From Selenomonadaceae bacterium (GTDB lineage Bacteria; Bacillota; Negativicutes; Selenomonadales; Selenomonadaceae): a stretch of 64,000 nucleotides of DNA. Shown in pieces: positions 51,675-61,159 of the stretch. How positions within the stretch are numbered: position 1 is the stretch's first letter; every line of letters begins with the position of its first letter. Below the pieces are notes generated by a model. That model was not told where the DNA came from, searched no databases, and was given only the letters and a program-made list of their open reading frames with translations. The stretch lies in the NCBI GenBank assembly GCA_030523645.1, contig JAUNIB010000001.1, positions 1 through 64,000 of the forward strand, read 5' to 3'. The position numbers were made by a program, and so were the translations under genes.

Positions 51675-52715
51675 TTATTTCGTATTCCACGCCACGATAA
51701 GCTTAACGATATAGGGGTAAAACAGAATGATGAAAAGCAGCCGTGCCATCTGATAGGCGGTCATCATCGCGCTGTCCGCACCTACGGCCAGAGCAGTGAC
51801 ACCCATCTCCGCAATGCCGCCGGGGGCACAGCCGAGGAACGCCGTCGTCAGCCCGATACCGGTCAGCTTCTGCAGCCCGATGGCCATCACCATTGACGCC
51901 ACCAGTACGATGAAGATACCCTCGAAGATACTTGACCAGTAGCCATTGTAGCCACGCAGCTTTGCCGCATCTATGCCCGCCCCGATGTAGGTGCCGGCAC
52001 CGATTTGGGCGAGGCGGAGCCAGAAGTTTGGCAATACCGGTGCCGTCTCGCCGGAAGCTACGAGGTAAATACCGGTGGCAAGAAGCGGACCTATAAGGGA
52101 GGCCGCTGGCATACGGATAAGCTTGGCGACGAACATACCCACCACAGCCAGCACTGCATAAAGGGCGACATGTGACCACTCCGCCGATGATGACAGAGCA
52201 GCCGCAGCGGCGGCCTGAGCATTGGCATCGGCCAGCACATGGATGGTGAGGAAGGGGACGACCGCCACAGTGGACAGCATTCGAGTCGTCTGCAGGATAG
52301 TCACTGCCGTCATGTCGGCATCAGGTAGATCATCAGCCAGCATGACCATCTGGGTGAGACCGCCGGGCACACAGCCCAGCAGACAGCTCGTCATATTGAT
52401 GTCTGACCGCTTCATCAGCAGCCACGCGCTGGCCAGTCCGGCGCATACCGTCAGGACCGCCGCCAGCAGCATCAGCGGCAGTGCCTGTACTATCAGGGTG
52501 ACCGTCTCGGCGGTGAAGGAGCGACCCATCGCATAGCCGAGAAAAAGCTGTGACACCTCGCGTATCTGGAGAGGCCACACTACCCGCTTCTTCTGATAGT
52601 ATCCGGTCAAGGCTGTTACGGCTATAGGCCCCAGCATCCACGGCAGGGGAGCATGGATGAGACTTAGCAGGAAGCCGCCGATAGCCGAGAAGCAAAACGT
52701 TCTTAACAAATGCAT
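51675..52715 (-). CDS. AbrB family (ammonia monooxygenase-like) membrane protein
   Basis: 346 residues of two similar membrane halves, each with a P-G-G signature: LLGCVPGGLTQMV and FLGCAPGGIAEMG. This is the AbrB duplication family of putative regulators or transporters; function unproven. About ten helices. Confidence 0.88.
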   Translation of the reverse strand: MHLLRTFCFSAIGGFLLSLIHAPLPWMLGPIAVTALTGYYQKKRVVWPLQIREVSQLFLGYAMGRSFTAETVTLIVQALPLMLLAAVLTVCAGLASAWLLMKRSDINMTSCLLGCVPGGLTQMVMLADDLPDADMTAVTILQTTRMLSTVAVVPFLTIHVLADANAQAAAAAALSSSAEWSHVALYAVLAVVGMFVAKLIRMPAASLIGPLLATGIYLVASGETAPVLPNFWLRLAQIGAGTYIGAGIDAAKLRGYNGYWSSIFEGIFIVLVASMVMAIGLQKLTGIGLTTAFLGCAPGGIAEMGVTALAVGADSAMMTAYQMARLLFIILFYPYIVKLIVAWNTK

Positions 52716-52831
52716 TTAATTCATCTTCTTTGTCAGAGATGTTACCATTTTACCAAATTAGAATTAATAATAAAAGCCGTGCAGAATCAGGCAGTTGTCA
52801 ATTTTCAGGGTGGCATTATTTCAGCCTAAAG

Positions 52832-52866
52832 CTGCCATTCACGAACTATACCTGCTATTCACGAAC
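52832..52866. repeat. 15-bp direct repeat upstream of autotransporter
   Basis: CTGCCATTCACGAAC (52832) and CTGCTATTCACGAAC (52852) are 20 bp apart, just before a promoter. Two helical turns apart, they could bind an activator. Confidence 0.6.
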
Positions 52867-52872
52867 AAGGTC

Positions 52873-52901
52873 TTGATAAATTTCTCATGTTGTGGTAAAA
52901 T
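52873..52901 (+). promoter_or_regulatory. candidate promoter of autotransporter gene
   Basis: -35 TTGATA (52873-52878), 17-nt spacer, -10 TAAAAT (52896-52901). The leader to ATG 53128 is about 220 nt and holds the family A repeat. Confidence 0.65.
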
Positions 52902-52975
52902 CCCCCGCGGTTTGAAATGAGATTTAATGCCCGCTGTATACGGACATATCCGACAAGCACCGCCGACCACTAAAG

Positions 52976-53022
52976 ACCTTCCCCTCTGGGGAAGGTGGCA
53001 GCCGCAGGCTGACGGATGAGGT
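52976..53022. repeat. interspersed palindromic repeat, family A (inverted)
   Basis: ACCTTCCCC/GGGGAAGGT, GGCAGCC-gca-GGCTG, ACGGATGAGGT. A further CCGCCC/GGGCGG hairpin follows at 53028-53046. The rest of 52716-53127 shows only the direct repeat and promoter. Confidence 0.85.
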
Positions 53023-53127
53023 TGTGTCCGCCCATTTCAAGGGCGGTGGTGGGTTCGTCTGCCGACGATGACGGATAAGGTAACACAGTCAACAACTGCA
53101 ATTTACATAGACAACGGAGGAACAACC

Positions 53128-56030
53128 ATGAAACTTATGAGCAACCTGAAGAAGAAGCATATTTGCGCCGCCATCCTATGCGGATTTGTGTTCGCCGGGG
53201 GGGACACTGGGAGAAGGCTGAGGCGGCAGATGACACCATTTATGCTGTAACAGAAGGCGGTGCGCCTGAAATTACAGGAGTAAAGGCCGAGGGTGATACC
53301 CTTATTCTTATTGGTACGACTGGGAACATACCTGATAAGGTGAAGGCATCAGATGTCGTTTTTACCGTTTCAGGCGCATCGTGGAGCAATGTATATGGCG
53401 GAATAAATAGCATAAAAAACATTGGCAATGCAGAAAACAATAGCATAACCATTACCGGCGATGCAGTAGTATATAATGTTTATGGCGGTTACACTAACAA
53501 TAGTGCAAAAGCCGAAAATAATACAGCAGTTATCAGCGGAGGTACAGTTAATGGAGTCGTTTATGGCGGATACTCTTTCAACGGTGGTGCTGCTAATCTC
53601 AATAGGGGAATCATCAGCGGAGGTACAGTTAACGGAGACATTTATGGTGGATACGCCAGGACCGATTCTGCTAATAAAAATCAGGTGATTATCAGCGGCA
53701 CGGCAGATATTAATTCAAGTACAATTTATGGCGGTTATTCCGAGGCTGCTAACAATACGGTTGATGGCAATAGTGTAACGATTGAAGGCGGTACTTTTAC
53801 AGGCGCCAAGGTGATTTATGGCGGCTGGACAAAAGGCTACGGAAGCGGATTTGGCGAGACGAATGGCATCGCACAGAACAACACTGTAACTGTCAAAGAT
53901 GGTACCTTTAATCACAAGGTAAACATTTATGGCGGTTATTCCGGTTACGGCATTGCTTCCGGCAATAAGGCGGTTATCAGCGGAGGTAAGGTTGGCAACG
54001 TTTATGGCGGCAGTAGTCACAGTTATGCCAGCGGCAATAGTGTAAATATCAGCGGCGGCATTATTGGAGATGGAAGCGACTTTGTTTATGGCGGCAGCAG
54101 CAACAACCTTGCTGAAAAGAATGAGGTAAATGTCAGCGGCGGCTCTATTACAATCAAGGGGCTTTATGGCGGGTATTCCAATAATTCATCGGTCAAAAAC
54201 AATGTGGTAAATATCAGCGATGGCTCTGTTACAGGTTCTGGCAGAGACGGATCTGACGGGCTTGGCGGCGGGCATGCCGGTACTTACGGCACTGCCGAAG
54301 GAAATGTAGTAAATATCAGCGGTGGTACCTTTAAAGATATTAATATTTACGGTGCTTATAGCACTTATGCCGCCAGCAACAATGCCGTGAATATCAGCGG
54401 CGGAAGCTTTACCGATGTGGATGTCTACGGCGGCTATTCATCAAATCGCCCTGCTACCAACAACACTGTAACCATTGCCAATGGAACAGTTAATGGCAGT
54501 GTCTACGGCGGTAAAGGTAATCCTACACCTACATCCCCCATGGCAAACACCATCACTCTGGGAGATATAAATGATACCAATGGTCATGCCAATATCAAGC
54601 TGAATGTTTATCCGAATATAAATACTGCTGGTAGTCCAATCCTCGGTGGCGGCACCGTCAATGTTTACAACACAGGGAACATGATAGGCCGTTACCTCTC
54701 TGTTATCCCTTCTTCTGAAATGAGTGCTACCCTTAACTTCTACATCAATGCCGCTGATATGGATGCGACAGGTAGCAAGACCATGCTGACTGTTGAAAAA
54801 GAGGCTCAGGTAAACGGTACTACCATCTACGCCGGTGTGCGGAATGTCGGCAGTGTCAAGGCAGGCGATAAAATCACTCTGCTGCAAGCGGGAACAGCGG
54901 GAAAATTGACTGTTAATGAATTCACCACCTACAATACGATGTCCAGCGATGGCATAATGAAGGTAGACCTTGACTTCAAACTTTATGAAGGTGATAGAGA
55001 GGTACCGATTCCTACCACAGGAATGTTAACAAACGGCAAGCTCATCGCCATCGCTAAGAACGACGGCACACCTGACAACAGCCCGGACAGCGCCGCCAAG
55101 TCCCCGGTAGAGACAATGGCCGCCAGCGTTTCCCTCATCAACGCCGGTGCCGACATGATGGCCGGGGAGGCCATGACCGGTGCCGCTCAGTCCACTGCTA
55201 TCTCTGCTGCCGAGGGCAGTGCCTCCACTCTCGCTCCCTTCGCCGCTGTCGGCGGCAGCAAGACCAGAGTCGAGTCCGGCTCCCATGTAGACCTGAAGTC
55301 ATGGAATGTGGCGGTAGGCTTCGCCAAGGAAGTAGAGAACAAGCAGGGCAAGCTGATGTTCGGCCCTGTCGTCGAGTACGGCCGCGGCAGCTATGACTCC
55401 TACCTGGACAATGGCACCCACGGCGACGGAACCAGCAGCTTCCTCGGTATCGGCGTCATGGCGAAGCAGACCAACAAGGACGGTCTCTACTACGAAGGCT
55501 CCCTCCGGGGCGGCCGCGCCAAGAGCGACTACAGCAGCAACTTCACCGGCGTGGATAATGTAAACTACGATACCAGCGCCGCCTACTACGCTATGCATCT
55601 CGGTGTAGGCAAGGTAGTGAAGCTGGATGAGCATGACTCACTCGACTACTACGGCAAGCTCTTCTACAGCCATCAGGCAGGAGACCGAGCCCACCTCAGC
55701 AACGGCTACGACTACGACTTCAAGGCGGTTGACTCCATCCGTACCCGCCTCGGTGTCCGCTATACTCACAAGATAAATGACAAGAGCAGCATCTATACCG
55801 GCCTCGCGTGGCAGCATGAGTTCGACAGCAAGGCAAAGGCGACCATCATCAGCGGCGGCACTTCCTTCGATGCGCCCTCTCCCTCTATCAAGGGCGATAC
55901 CGGTATCTTCGAGCTGGGCTGGAAGATAAAGCCGGGCAAGGGTAACTTCGAGACTGGTCTCGGTCTCACCGGGTCGGTGGGCAAGCAGCGCGGCATCGGC
56001 CTCAATGCTCAGTTCCAGTGGATGTTCTGA
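53128..56030 (+). CDS. autotransporter adhesin-like protein, frame broken at a G7 tract
   Basis: From ATG 53128 (GGAGG upstream) a signal peptide MKLMSNLKKKHICAAILCGF leads to a run of seven G (53197-53203). The frame then ends at a stop near 53250, while the next frame continues for 2.8 kb. One extra G gives F-A-G-G-G-H-W-E-K-A-E-A-A-D, with a signal cleavage site at AEA/AD, and a protein of about 967 residues. The passenger has a dozen copies of a 25-35 residue unit (VNISGGS..., VYGGYS), a beta-helix pattern. From about residue 700 a C-terminal autotransporter barrel follows, ending QFQWMF with the terminal Phe of outer-membrane proteins. As written it is out of phase: either phase variation or a sequence error. 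Confidence 0.88.
53197..53203 (+). repeat. G7 homopolymer in signal peptide region
   Basis: Seven G residues between codons 23 and 26 of the autotransporter. Eight (or five) would join the signal peptide to the passenger; seven leaves it out of frame. Confidence 0.9.
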
Positions 56031-56033
56031 CGA

Positions 56034-56084
56034 ACCCTCCACCATGCTTCGCATGGTCCCCCTCCCTGCACGCAGGGAGGACTA
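56034..56084. repeat. palindromic repeat, family B variant
   Basis: CCCTCCACCATGCTTCGCATGG then CCCCTCCCTGCACGCAGGGAGG: same two-hairpin plan as family B, with paired changes. Confidence 0.7.
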
Positions 56085-56104
56085 CGCACCGCCAACACCC
56101 AAAT

Positions 56105-56151
56105 ACCTTCCCCTATGGGGAAGGTGGCAGCCGAAGGCTGACGGGTGAGGT
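56105..56151. repeat. interspersed palindromic repeat, family A (inverted)
   Basis: ACCTTCCCCTATGGGGAAGGT, GGCAGCC-gaa-GGCTG, ACGGGTGAGGT. Confidence 0.88.
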
Positions 56152-56156
56152 AATAT

Positions 56157-56207
56157 AACCTCACCCACCGGCTTCGCCGGTCCCCCCTCTCCAGAGGAGA
56201 GGGTCAC
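56157..56207. repeat. interspersed palindromic repeat, family B (inverted)
   Basis: AACCTCACCCACCGGC-ttc-GCCGGT then CCCCCTCTCCAGAGGAGAGGG. With its neighbours it fills most of the 56031-56402 gap. Confidence 0.88.
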
Positions 56208-56267
56208 GCACCGCCAACAACTAAAAAGGCACACCTATAGGGGAGACTTTAATATTACTAATTTCCA

Positions 56268-56301
56268 GTGCCACCGGCGACATTTCCGGTGGCACATTTT
56301 T
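56268..56301 (+). terminator. intrinsic terminator downstream of autotransporter
   Basis: GTGCCACCGG (56268-56277) pairs with CCGGTGGCAC (56286-56295), followed by ATTTTTAAT. Confidence 0.85.
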
Positions 56302-56402
56302 AATATCAAAAGATATTTTTTCTTCGGCAGGAAGGATTTCCCCTGCCGTATATTGAATAATTCAGAAAGATTATTTGAATTTGCGCGAGGGGAGAGCCAG
56401 CC

Positions 56403-57941
56403 ATGTTTGCAAGGACATACGGCGCGACTACACAGGGCGTTGACGGTTTTATCATTGATGTAGAGGTGGATGTCTCTGCCGGTATGCCGGGGACGGATAT
56501 CGTAGGTATGCCTGACACCGCTGTCCGTGAGTCCAAGGAGCGGGTACGCACTGCTATAAAGAACTCAGGCATAAGGTATGCCCCGCAGAAAGTGACGATA
56601 AACCTCGCTCCCGCGGATATAAAGAAAGACAGCTCCGGCCTCGACCTGCCGATGGCTCTCGGTCTGCTTATCGCCCACGGTCTCGTAAAGCAGGAGCGCG
56701 TGGAGGGGGCAATATTTGCGGCGGAGCTTTCACTGGAGGGAGAACTTCGCGGTATTCACGGCATCCTGCCTATGACGATAAAGGCTCGGGATAAGGGCTT
56801 TAAGAAGATTTTCCTCGCTGCTGACAACGCCAATGAGGCTCTGCTGGTGGAGGGAATAGAGGTCTATGCTGTCCGACGGCTCTGTGAGCTGGTAGACGGA
56901 CTTAACGGTGTCGGGGCGCTGAGTCCGGTGGTGCCGGTTGAGGCGGCAGAGGATGTGCCGGAGCTGATGGAGGATGATTTTGCCGATGTTCAGGGTCAGT
57001 TTCAGGCGAAGCGGGCCTTGGAGATTGCCGCCGCCGGCGGTCACAATGTGCTGATGGCCGGCTCTCCCGGCGCAGGCAAAACAATGCTGGCTCGGCGTTT
57101 CCCTTCGATTCTTCCAGCTATGACCGGGGCGGAGGCGTTGGAGGTCACAAAGATATACAGTATCGCCGGTCTTCTCTCTGGGGGCAGCGGTCTCGTGACG
57201 AAGCGGCCTTTCCGCAGTCCTCATCATACAACCTCCGCTACGGCAATCATCGGCGGCGGCAGTGTACCAAGACCCGGTGAGGTCACTCTCAGCCATCACG
57301 GAGTATTGTTCCTGGATGAGCTGCCGGAGTTTTCCAAGCAGACCCTTGAGGTGCTGCGTCAGCCCATTGAAGATGGCAAGGTGACTGTTTCCCGCGTCCA
57401 TGCTTCGCTGACATTTCCGTCTCAGTGTATTCTGATAGCGGCGATGAATCCCTGTCCCTGCGGCTGGCAGGGAGACAGCAGTCACGCCTGCAGTTGTCTG
57501 CCCAATGAGATAAAGCGTTATACCCGGAAGATTTCCGGACCGCTGCTGGACAGGATAGATATTCATATCAGAGTGCCGCGGGTGGAGTACAAGGAACTGA
57601 CGGCGGAGACAAAGGCTGAGTCCTCGGCCGCGATAAGGGCGCGGGTCACCGCCGCCCGGCAGCGGCAGCTGGAGCGCTTCTCGGTTATGGGCAGCAATGT
57701 TTTCTGCAATGCCCAGATGAATCATGCCATGCTGAAGAAGACCTGCCATCTGACGCCGGCCGCCCAGAATCTCTTAGCCAGCTTCTTTGCAGCGAAGAAT
57801 CTTTCCGCCCGTTCCTACGACCGGATTATCAAGGTGGGAAGAACCATTGCCGACCTGGCAGGGGAGAACAACATTACCGAGCGGCATATTGCGGAGGCAA
57901 TTCAGCTTCGCAACGACATCGGTCTGGATGCCGGCTGCTGA
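56403..57941 (+). CDS. comM: YifB/ComM family Mg-chelatase-like AAA ATPase
   Basis: 512 residues. An N-terminal Lon-like (ChlI) domain (MFARTYGATTQGVDGFIIDV) is followed by an AAA core: Walker A AGSPGAGKTMLARR, Walker B VLFLDELPEFS, and ARR/sensor parts; CPCGWQGDSSHACSC is a conserved cysteine-rich insert. ComM is a hexameric branch-migration helicase aiding DNA integration in transformation. GGGGAGAG precedes ATG 56403. Apparently single-gene. Confidence 0.95.
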   Translation: MFARTYGATTQGVDGFIIDVEVDVSAGMPGTDIVGMPDTAVRESKERVRTAIKNSGIRYAPQKVTINLAPADIKKDSSGLDLPMALGLLIAHGLVKQERVEGAIFAAELSLEGELRGIHGILPMTIKARDKGFKKIFLAADNANEALLVEGIEVYAVRRLCELVDGLNGVGALSPVVPVEAAEDVPELMEDDFADVQGQFQAKRALEIAAAGGHNVLMAGSPGAGKTMLARRFPSILPAMTGAEALEVTKIYSIAGLLSGGSGLVTKRPFRSPHHTTSATAIIGGGSVPRPGEVTLSHHGVLFLDELPEFSKQTLEVLRQPIEDGKVTVSRVHASLTFPSQCILIAAMNPCPCGWQGDSSHACSCLPNEIKRYTRKISGPLLDRIDIHIRVPRVEYKELTAETKAESSAAIRARVTAARQRQLERFSVMGSNVFCNAQMNHAMLKKTCHLTPAAQNLLASFFAAKNLSARSYDRIIKVGRTIADLAGENNITERHIAEAIQLRNDIGLDAGC

Positions 57942-57987
57942 TTGAGCAGTGCCATATAAAGATAGTTTGTTTATAAAGGAAAGTGCC

Positions 57988-58359
57988 ATGTCTGAAAAAG
58001 ATAATTCCTCAAAGGAACTGGTAATACTTGATGCTGAGTGGTCAGAGTCCGGGGACAACGGTAACGATGACAGTGGCCGAGTCCATGTGATGAGCGGCAG
58101 TGAGCGCCGCAGCTATGAGGGCGAGACTATTGATGAGAATGGGAAGCGGGTCGGTACGGAGTCCGAGAGCGATACCTTCCGTCCGCATGTCTATGTGGTG
58201 AACAGCAGTTCGAGCTTCCTGTCGAAGCTGGTGCTGATACTGGTGGCGGCAGCACTGCTGTGGTTTATTGTCTTTGTGGCTCTGCCCATCGGCTTCGTTT
58301 TCGTAGTGGTGGCTGCGGCTGCGTGGTATCTTCGCAGCTGGTGGCAAAAATATATGTGA
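57988..58359 (+). CDS. small membrane protein of unknown function
   Basis: 123 residues: an acidic, Ser/Glu-rich N-terminal region (MSEKDNSSKELVILDAEWSE), a PHVYVVNSSSS bridge, then a long hydrophobic stretch (LVLILVAAALLWFIVFVALP and a second helix) that may form a hairpin, ending RSWWQKYM. ATG 57988 has AAAGGAAAG upstream. No family recognised. Follows comM by 46 nt. Confidence 0.8.
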   Translation: MSEKDNSSKELVILDAEWSESGDNGNDDSGRVHVMSGSERRSYEGETIDENGKRVGTESESDTFRPHVYVVNSSSSFLSKLVLILVAAALLWFIVFVALPIGFVFVVVAAAAWYLRSWWQKYM

Positions 58360-58366
58360 AATAATA

Positions 58367-58396
58367 TTTACAAACTCATAACTTATAGCGTATAAT
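58367..58396 (+). promoter_or_regulatory. promoter of the rodZ operon
   Basis: -35 TTTACA (58367-58372), 18-nt spacer, -10 TATAAT (58391-58396). Confidence 0.75.
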
Positions 58397-58415
58397 CAAA
58401 TTGAAATAGAAACTT

Positions 58416-58458
58416 GGGGGACTGTCTGAACTGTATGTGAGGTGCAGAAGACAGCCCC
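58416..58458 (+). promoter_or_regulatory. leader hairpin of rodZ mRNA
   Basis: GGGG-x-ACTGTCT pairs with AGACAG-CCCC around a 21-nt loop, 30 nt before the start codon and with no T-run after it. It could modulate translation or protect the 5' end. Confidence 0.5.
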
Positions 58459-58489
58459 GATTAAAATACGGTTTTCATAAAGAAAGCGG

Positions 58490-59299
58490 GTGGCAGCATT
58501 GGTAGGAAAACTTCTCCGGGAGCAAAGAGAGACGAAGGGCGTTACAATCGAAGATGTTGAGAACAGTACCAGCATCCGGCGCTCATATATAGAAGCAATC
58601 GAACAGGAAAATTATGACAAGCTGCCGGGCTTGGTATATGCCCGTGGTTTTGTGCGGAATTATGCAGATTTTCTGGGGCTGGACGGCGATGAAATCGCGG
58701 CCCGGTTCAAGGAGGAGATGGAGCCTGAGCTGAAGGAGCAGGATACTGCTGCCGAGCCGGAGGCTCCCAAGGCGGCAGCTCCGGCAGTTCCGGTGAGGGA
58801 TGAGAGCCGCCGGGTTACTTTCAGCTCCGGCAGGGATTACAAGGCCCGGACTCAGGGTATGAGCACCTTGACGAAGCTGTTTACGGCAGCGGCGGTGGTA
58901 GTGGTTGCTTTCGTCGGAAGCGTTTATTATTTCTTCGGCAGCGAGCCTTCCTCTCAGGGGAAGGTCACTCAGACTGCTCCGAAGCAGGAGAGTACCGTCA
59001 TAGATGTGGCGAATTCTACTGCCTCTGCCTCCGGTATGACGGACGGCGTGGAGGTAGTGGCGACCTTCAGCAGCAACTGCTGGACCTGGGTCACTTCCGA
59101 CGGCAAGGATGTTTTTGAGGGCTTCGTGGAGAAGGGTCAGCGTCTCACCTGGAAGGGCAAGACGAATGTCAATGTGACCCTCGGCAATGCCGGTGCGGTG
59201 GAAATCGTCAGAAACGGCAAGCCTATGGGCAAGGCCGGCAAAAACGGCGAGGTCATAGAGATTCGCTATACAAAGGATAAGGCCGAAAGAGTTAAATAA
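58490..59299 (+). CDS. rodZ: RodZ-like helix-turn-helix membrane protein
   Basis: 269 residues. HTH_25 domain at residues 1-70 (LLREQRETKGVTIEDVENST, then YARGFVRNYADFLGLD), an Ala/Pro linker, one membrane span near 127-147 and a DUF4115 beta-domain outside. RodZ links MreB to cell-wall growth. Start is uncertain: GTG 58490 or TTG 58499 (GGGTGG upstream). Its TAA overlaps the ygiQ ATG by one base. Confidence 0.9.
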   Translation: MAALVGKLLREQRETKGVTIEDVENSTSIRRSYIEAIEQENYDKLPGLVYARGFVRNYADFLGLDGDEIAARFKEEMEPELKEQDTAAEPEAPKAAAPAVPVRDESRRVTFSSGRDYKARTQGMSTLTKLFTAAAVVVVAFVGSVYYFFGSEPSSQGKVTQTAPKQESTVIDVANSTASASGMTDGVEVVATFSSNCWTWVTSDGKDVFEGFVEKGQRLTWKGKTNVNVTLGNAGAVEIVRNGKPMGKAGKNGEVIEIRYTKDKAERVK

Positions 59300-61146
59300 T
59301 GCAGGATATTTCAGAAAAAAATAATAGAGGTTCGTTTAATCAGGATGGCTTTCTCCCGGTGTGCCGGGAGGACATGGAGCGCAGAGGCTGGGATGAGCTG
59401 GATTTCGTCTTTGTCTCCGGCGATGCCTATGTAGACCATCCGAGCTTTGGGCCGGCTATCATCTGCCGGCTGCTGGAGGCTCACGGTTATCGGGTCGGGA
59501 TTATTCCCCAGCCGGACTGGCGGAGGTCGGCGGATTTTCTCCGCTTCGGCCGGCCACGTCTGGCTTTTCTTGTTTCCAGCGGCAATATGGATTCGCTGCT
59601 GAATAAATTTACTGCGGCGAAGAAGCGCCGGAGTACCGATGCTTATTCACCGGGCGGGGCGCCGGACAAGCGGCCGCCTCATGCGGTGACTGTTTATGCC
59701 AATAAGCTGCGGGAACTGTTCGGTGATGTACCTATCATCATCGGCGGCATTGAGGCCAGTCTGCGGCGCTTTGCCCACTATGATTACTGGTCTGACCGTC
59801 TGAAGCGGTCTATTTTGGCTGATACAGCGGCGGATATTCTCATCTACGGTATGGGTGAGAAGCAGATACTGGCATTGGCAGCGGAGCTGCAGCGGGGTAC
59901 GCCGGTAGAGGCTATACAGGATGTTCCCGGTACCTGTTTCCGTGTGCCGGATTTCGATTATATTTACGATTATGTGAAGCTACCGTCCTTCGATGATGTG
60001 TTGGCGGACAAGAAGGTCTTTGCCGCAGCTTTCCGGGAGGAGTATCTGGAGCAGGATCCTATCCGGGGCAAGCGGCTGGCCCAGCAGAACGGCGAATGGT
60101 GTATCGTCCAGAATCCGCCGGCGATGCCTCTCTCCACAGAGGAGATGGATGAGATTTATGACTTGCCGTATATGAGGACTTATCATCCCATGTACCGGGA
60201 GGCAGGCGGTGTCCCGGCTCTGAAGGAAGTAGAGTTCAGTCTGGTGAGTCAGCGCGGCTGCTTCGGCGGCTGCAATTTCTGCGCCATTGTTTCCCATCAG
60301 GGACGAATCATTCAGGCCCGGAGTCAGGAGTCAATCATCCGGGAGGCTGAGCTGCTGACGAAGCAGCCGGGCTTCAAGGGGTATATTCACGATGTGGGCG
60401 GCCCTACGGCGAATTTCCGTATTCCCAGCTGTCAGGCACAGCTGAAGCGGGGTACCTGCCGGGGCAAGTCCTGTCTGTCGCCGGTACCCTGCAGCAATCT
60501 GGATGCCAATCAGGATGATTACCTTGTGCTGCTGAGAAGGCTGCGGAAGCTGCCGGGGGTAAAGAAGGTATTCGTCCGCTCCGGCATACGGTTTGATTAT
60601 CTGCTGAAGTGTAAGGACAGCTTCCTGACGGAGTTGTGCAAGTATCATGTGAGCGGTCAGCTGAAGATTGCTCCGGAGCATATCACCGACCGGGTTACTC
60701 ATCTTATGGGCAAGTCCGACCGGAGTACGTATCTGAAGTTCGTCCGCCGCTTTGAGGAGACGAATCAGAAGTTGGGGAAGGAACAGTACCTCGTTCCTTA
60801 CTTCATGTCGAGTCATCCGGGGGCGACGCTGAAGGATGCGGTGGAGCTGGCAGTGTTCCTGCGGGAGATGGGCTATCATCCCCAGCAGGTGCAGGATTTC
60901 ATTCCTACGCCGGGGACGCTCTCCACGGCGATGTATTACAGCGGTATAGATCCGCTGACCGGTGAGAAGGTCTGGACGGCGAAGCGGCCGGAGGAGAAGA
61001 AACTCCAGCGGGCGCTGATGCAGTACTGGCTGCCGGAGAATCGCCCTTTCGTAGAGGAAGCGTTGAAGAAGACAGGTCGGCTCGACCTTATCGGTTTTGG
61101 TGAAAAGTGCCTCCTGCGGCCAAGCAAAAAGAAGCCGCAGAAGTAA
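59299..61146 (+). CDS. ygiQ: YgiQ family radical SAM protein
   Basis: 615 residues, full family length. N-terminal part ELDFVFVSGDAYVDHPSFGP; the radical-SAM cluster motif is RGCFGGCNFCAI and a later CRGKSCLSPVPC could hold extra cysteine ligands. The reaction is unknown. Translationally joined to rodZ; nrdR follows 13 nt on. Confidence 0.94.
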   Translation: MQDISEKNNRGSFNQDGFLPVCREDMERRGWDELDFVFVSGDAYVDHPSFGPAIICRLLEAHGYRVGIIPQPDWRRSADFLRFGRPRLAFLVSSGNMDSLLNKFTAAKKRRSTDAYSPGGAPDKRPPHAVTVYANKLRELFGDVPIIIGGIEASLRRFAHYDYWSDRLKRSILADTAADILIYGMGEKQILALAAELQRGTPVEAIQDVPGTCFRVPDFDYIYDYVKLPSFDDVLADKKVFAAAFREEYLEQDPIRGKRLAQQNGEWCIVQNPPAMPLSTEEMDEIYDLPYMRTYHPMYREAGGVPALKEVEFSLVSQRGCFGGCNFCAIVSHQGRIIQARSQESIIREAELLTKQPGFKGYIHDVGGPTANFRIPSCQAQLKRGTCRGKSCLSPVPCSNLDANQDDYLVLLRRLRKLPGVKKVFVRSGIRFDYLLKCKDSFLTELCKYHVSGQLKIAPEHITDRVTHLMGKSDRSTYLKFVRRFEETNQKLGKEQYLVPYFMSSHPGATLKDAVELAVFLREMGYHPQQVQDFIPTPGTLSTAMYYSGIDPLTGEKVWTAKRPEEKKLQRALMQYWLPENRPFVEEALKKTGRLDLIGFGEKCLLRPSKKKPQK

Positions 61147-61159
61147 GAAGGTGAACAGT

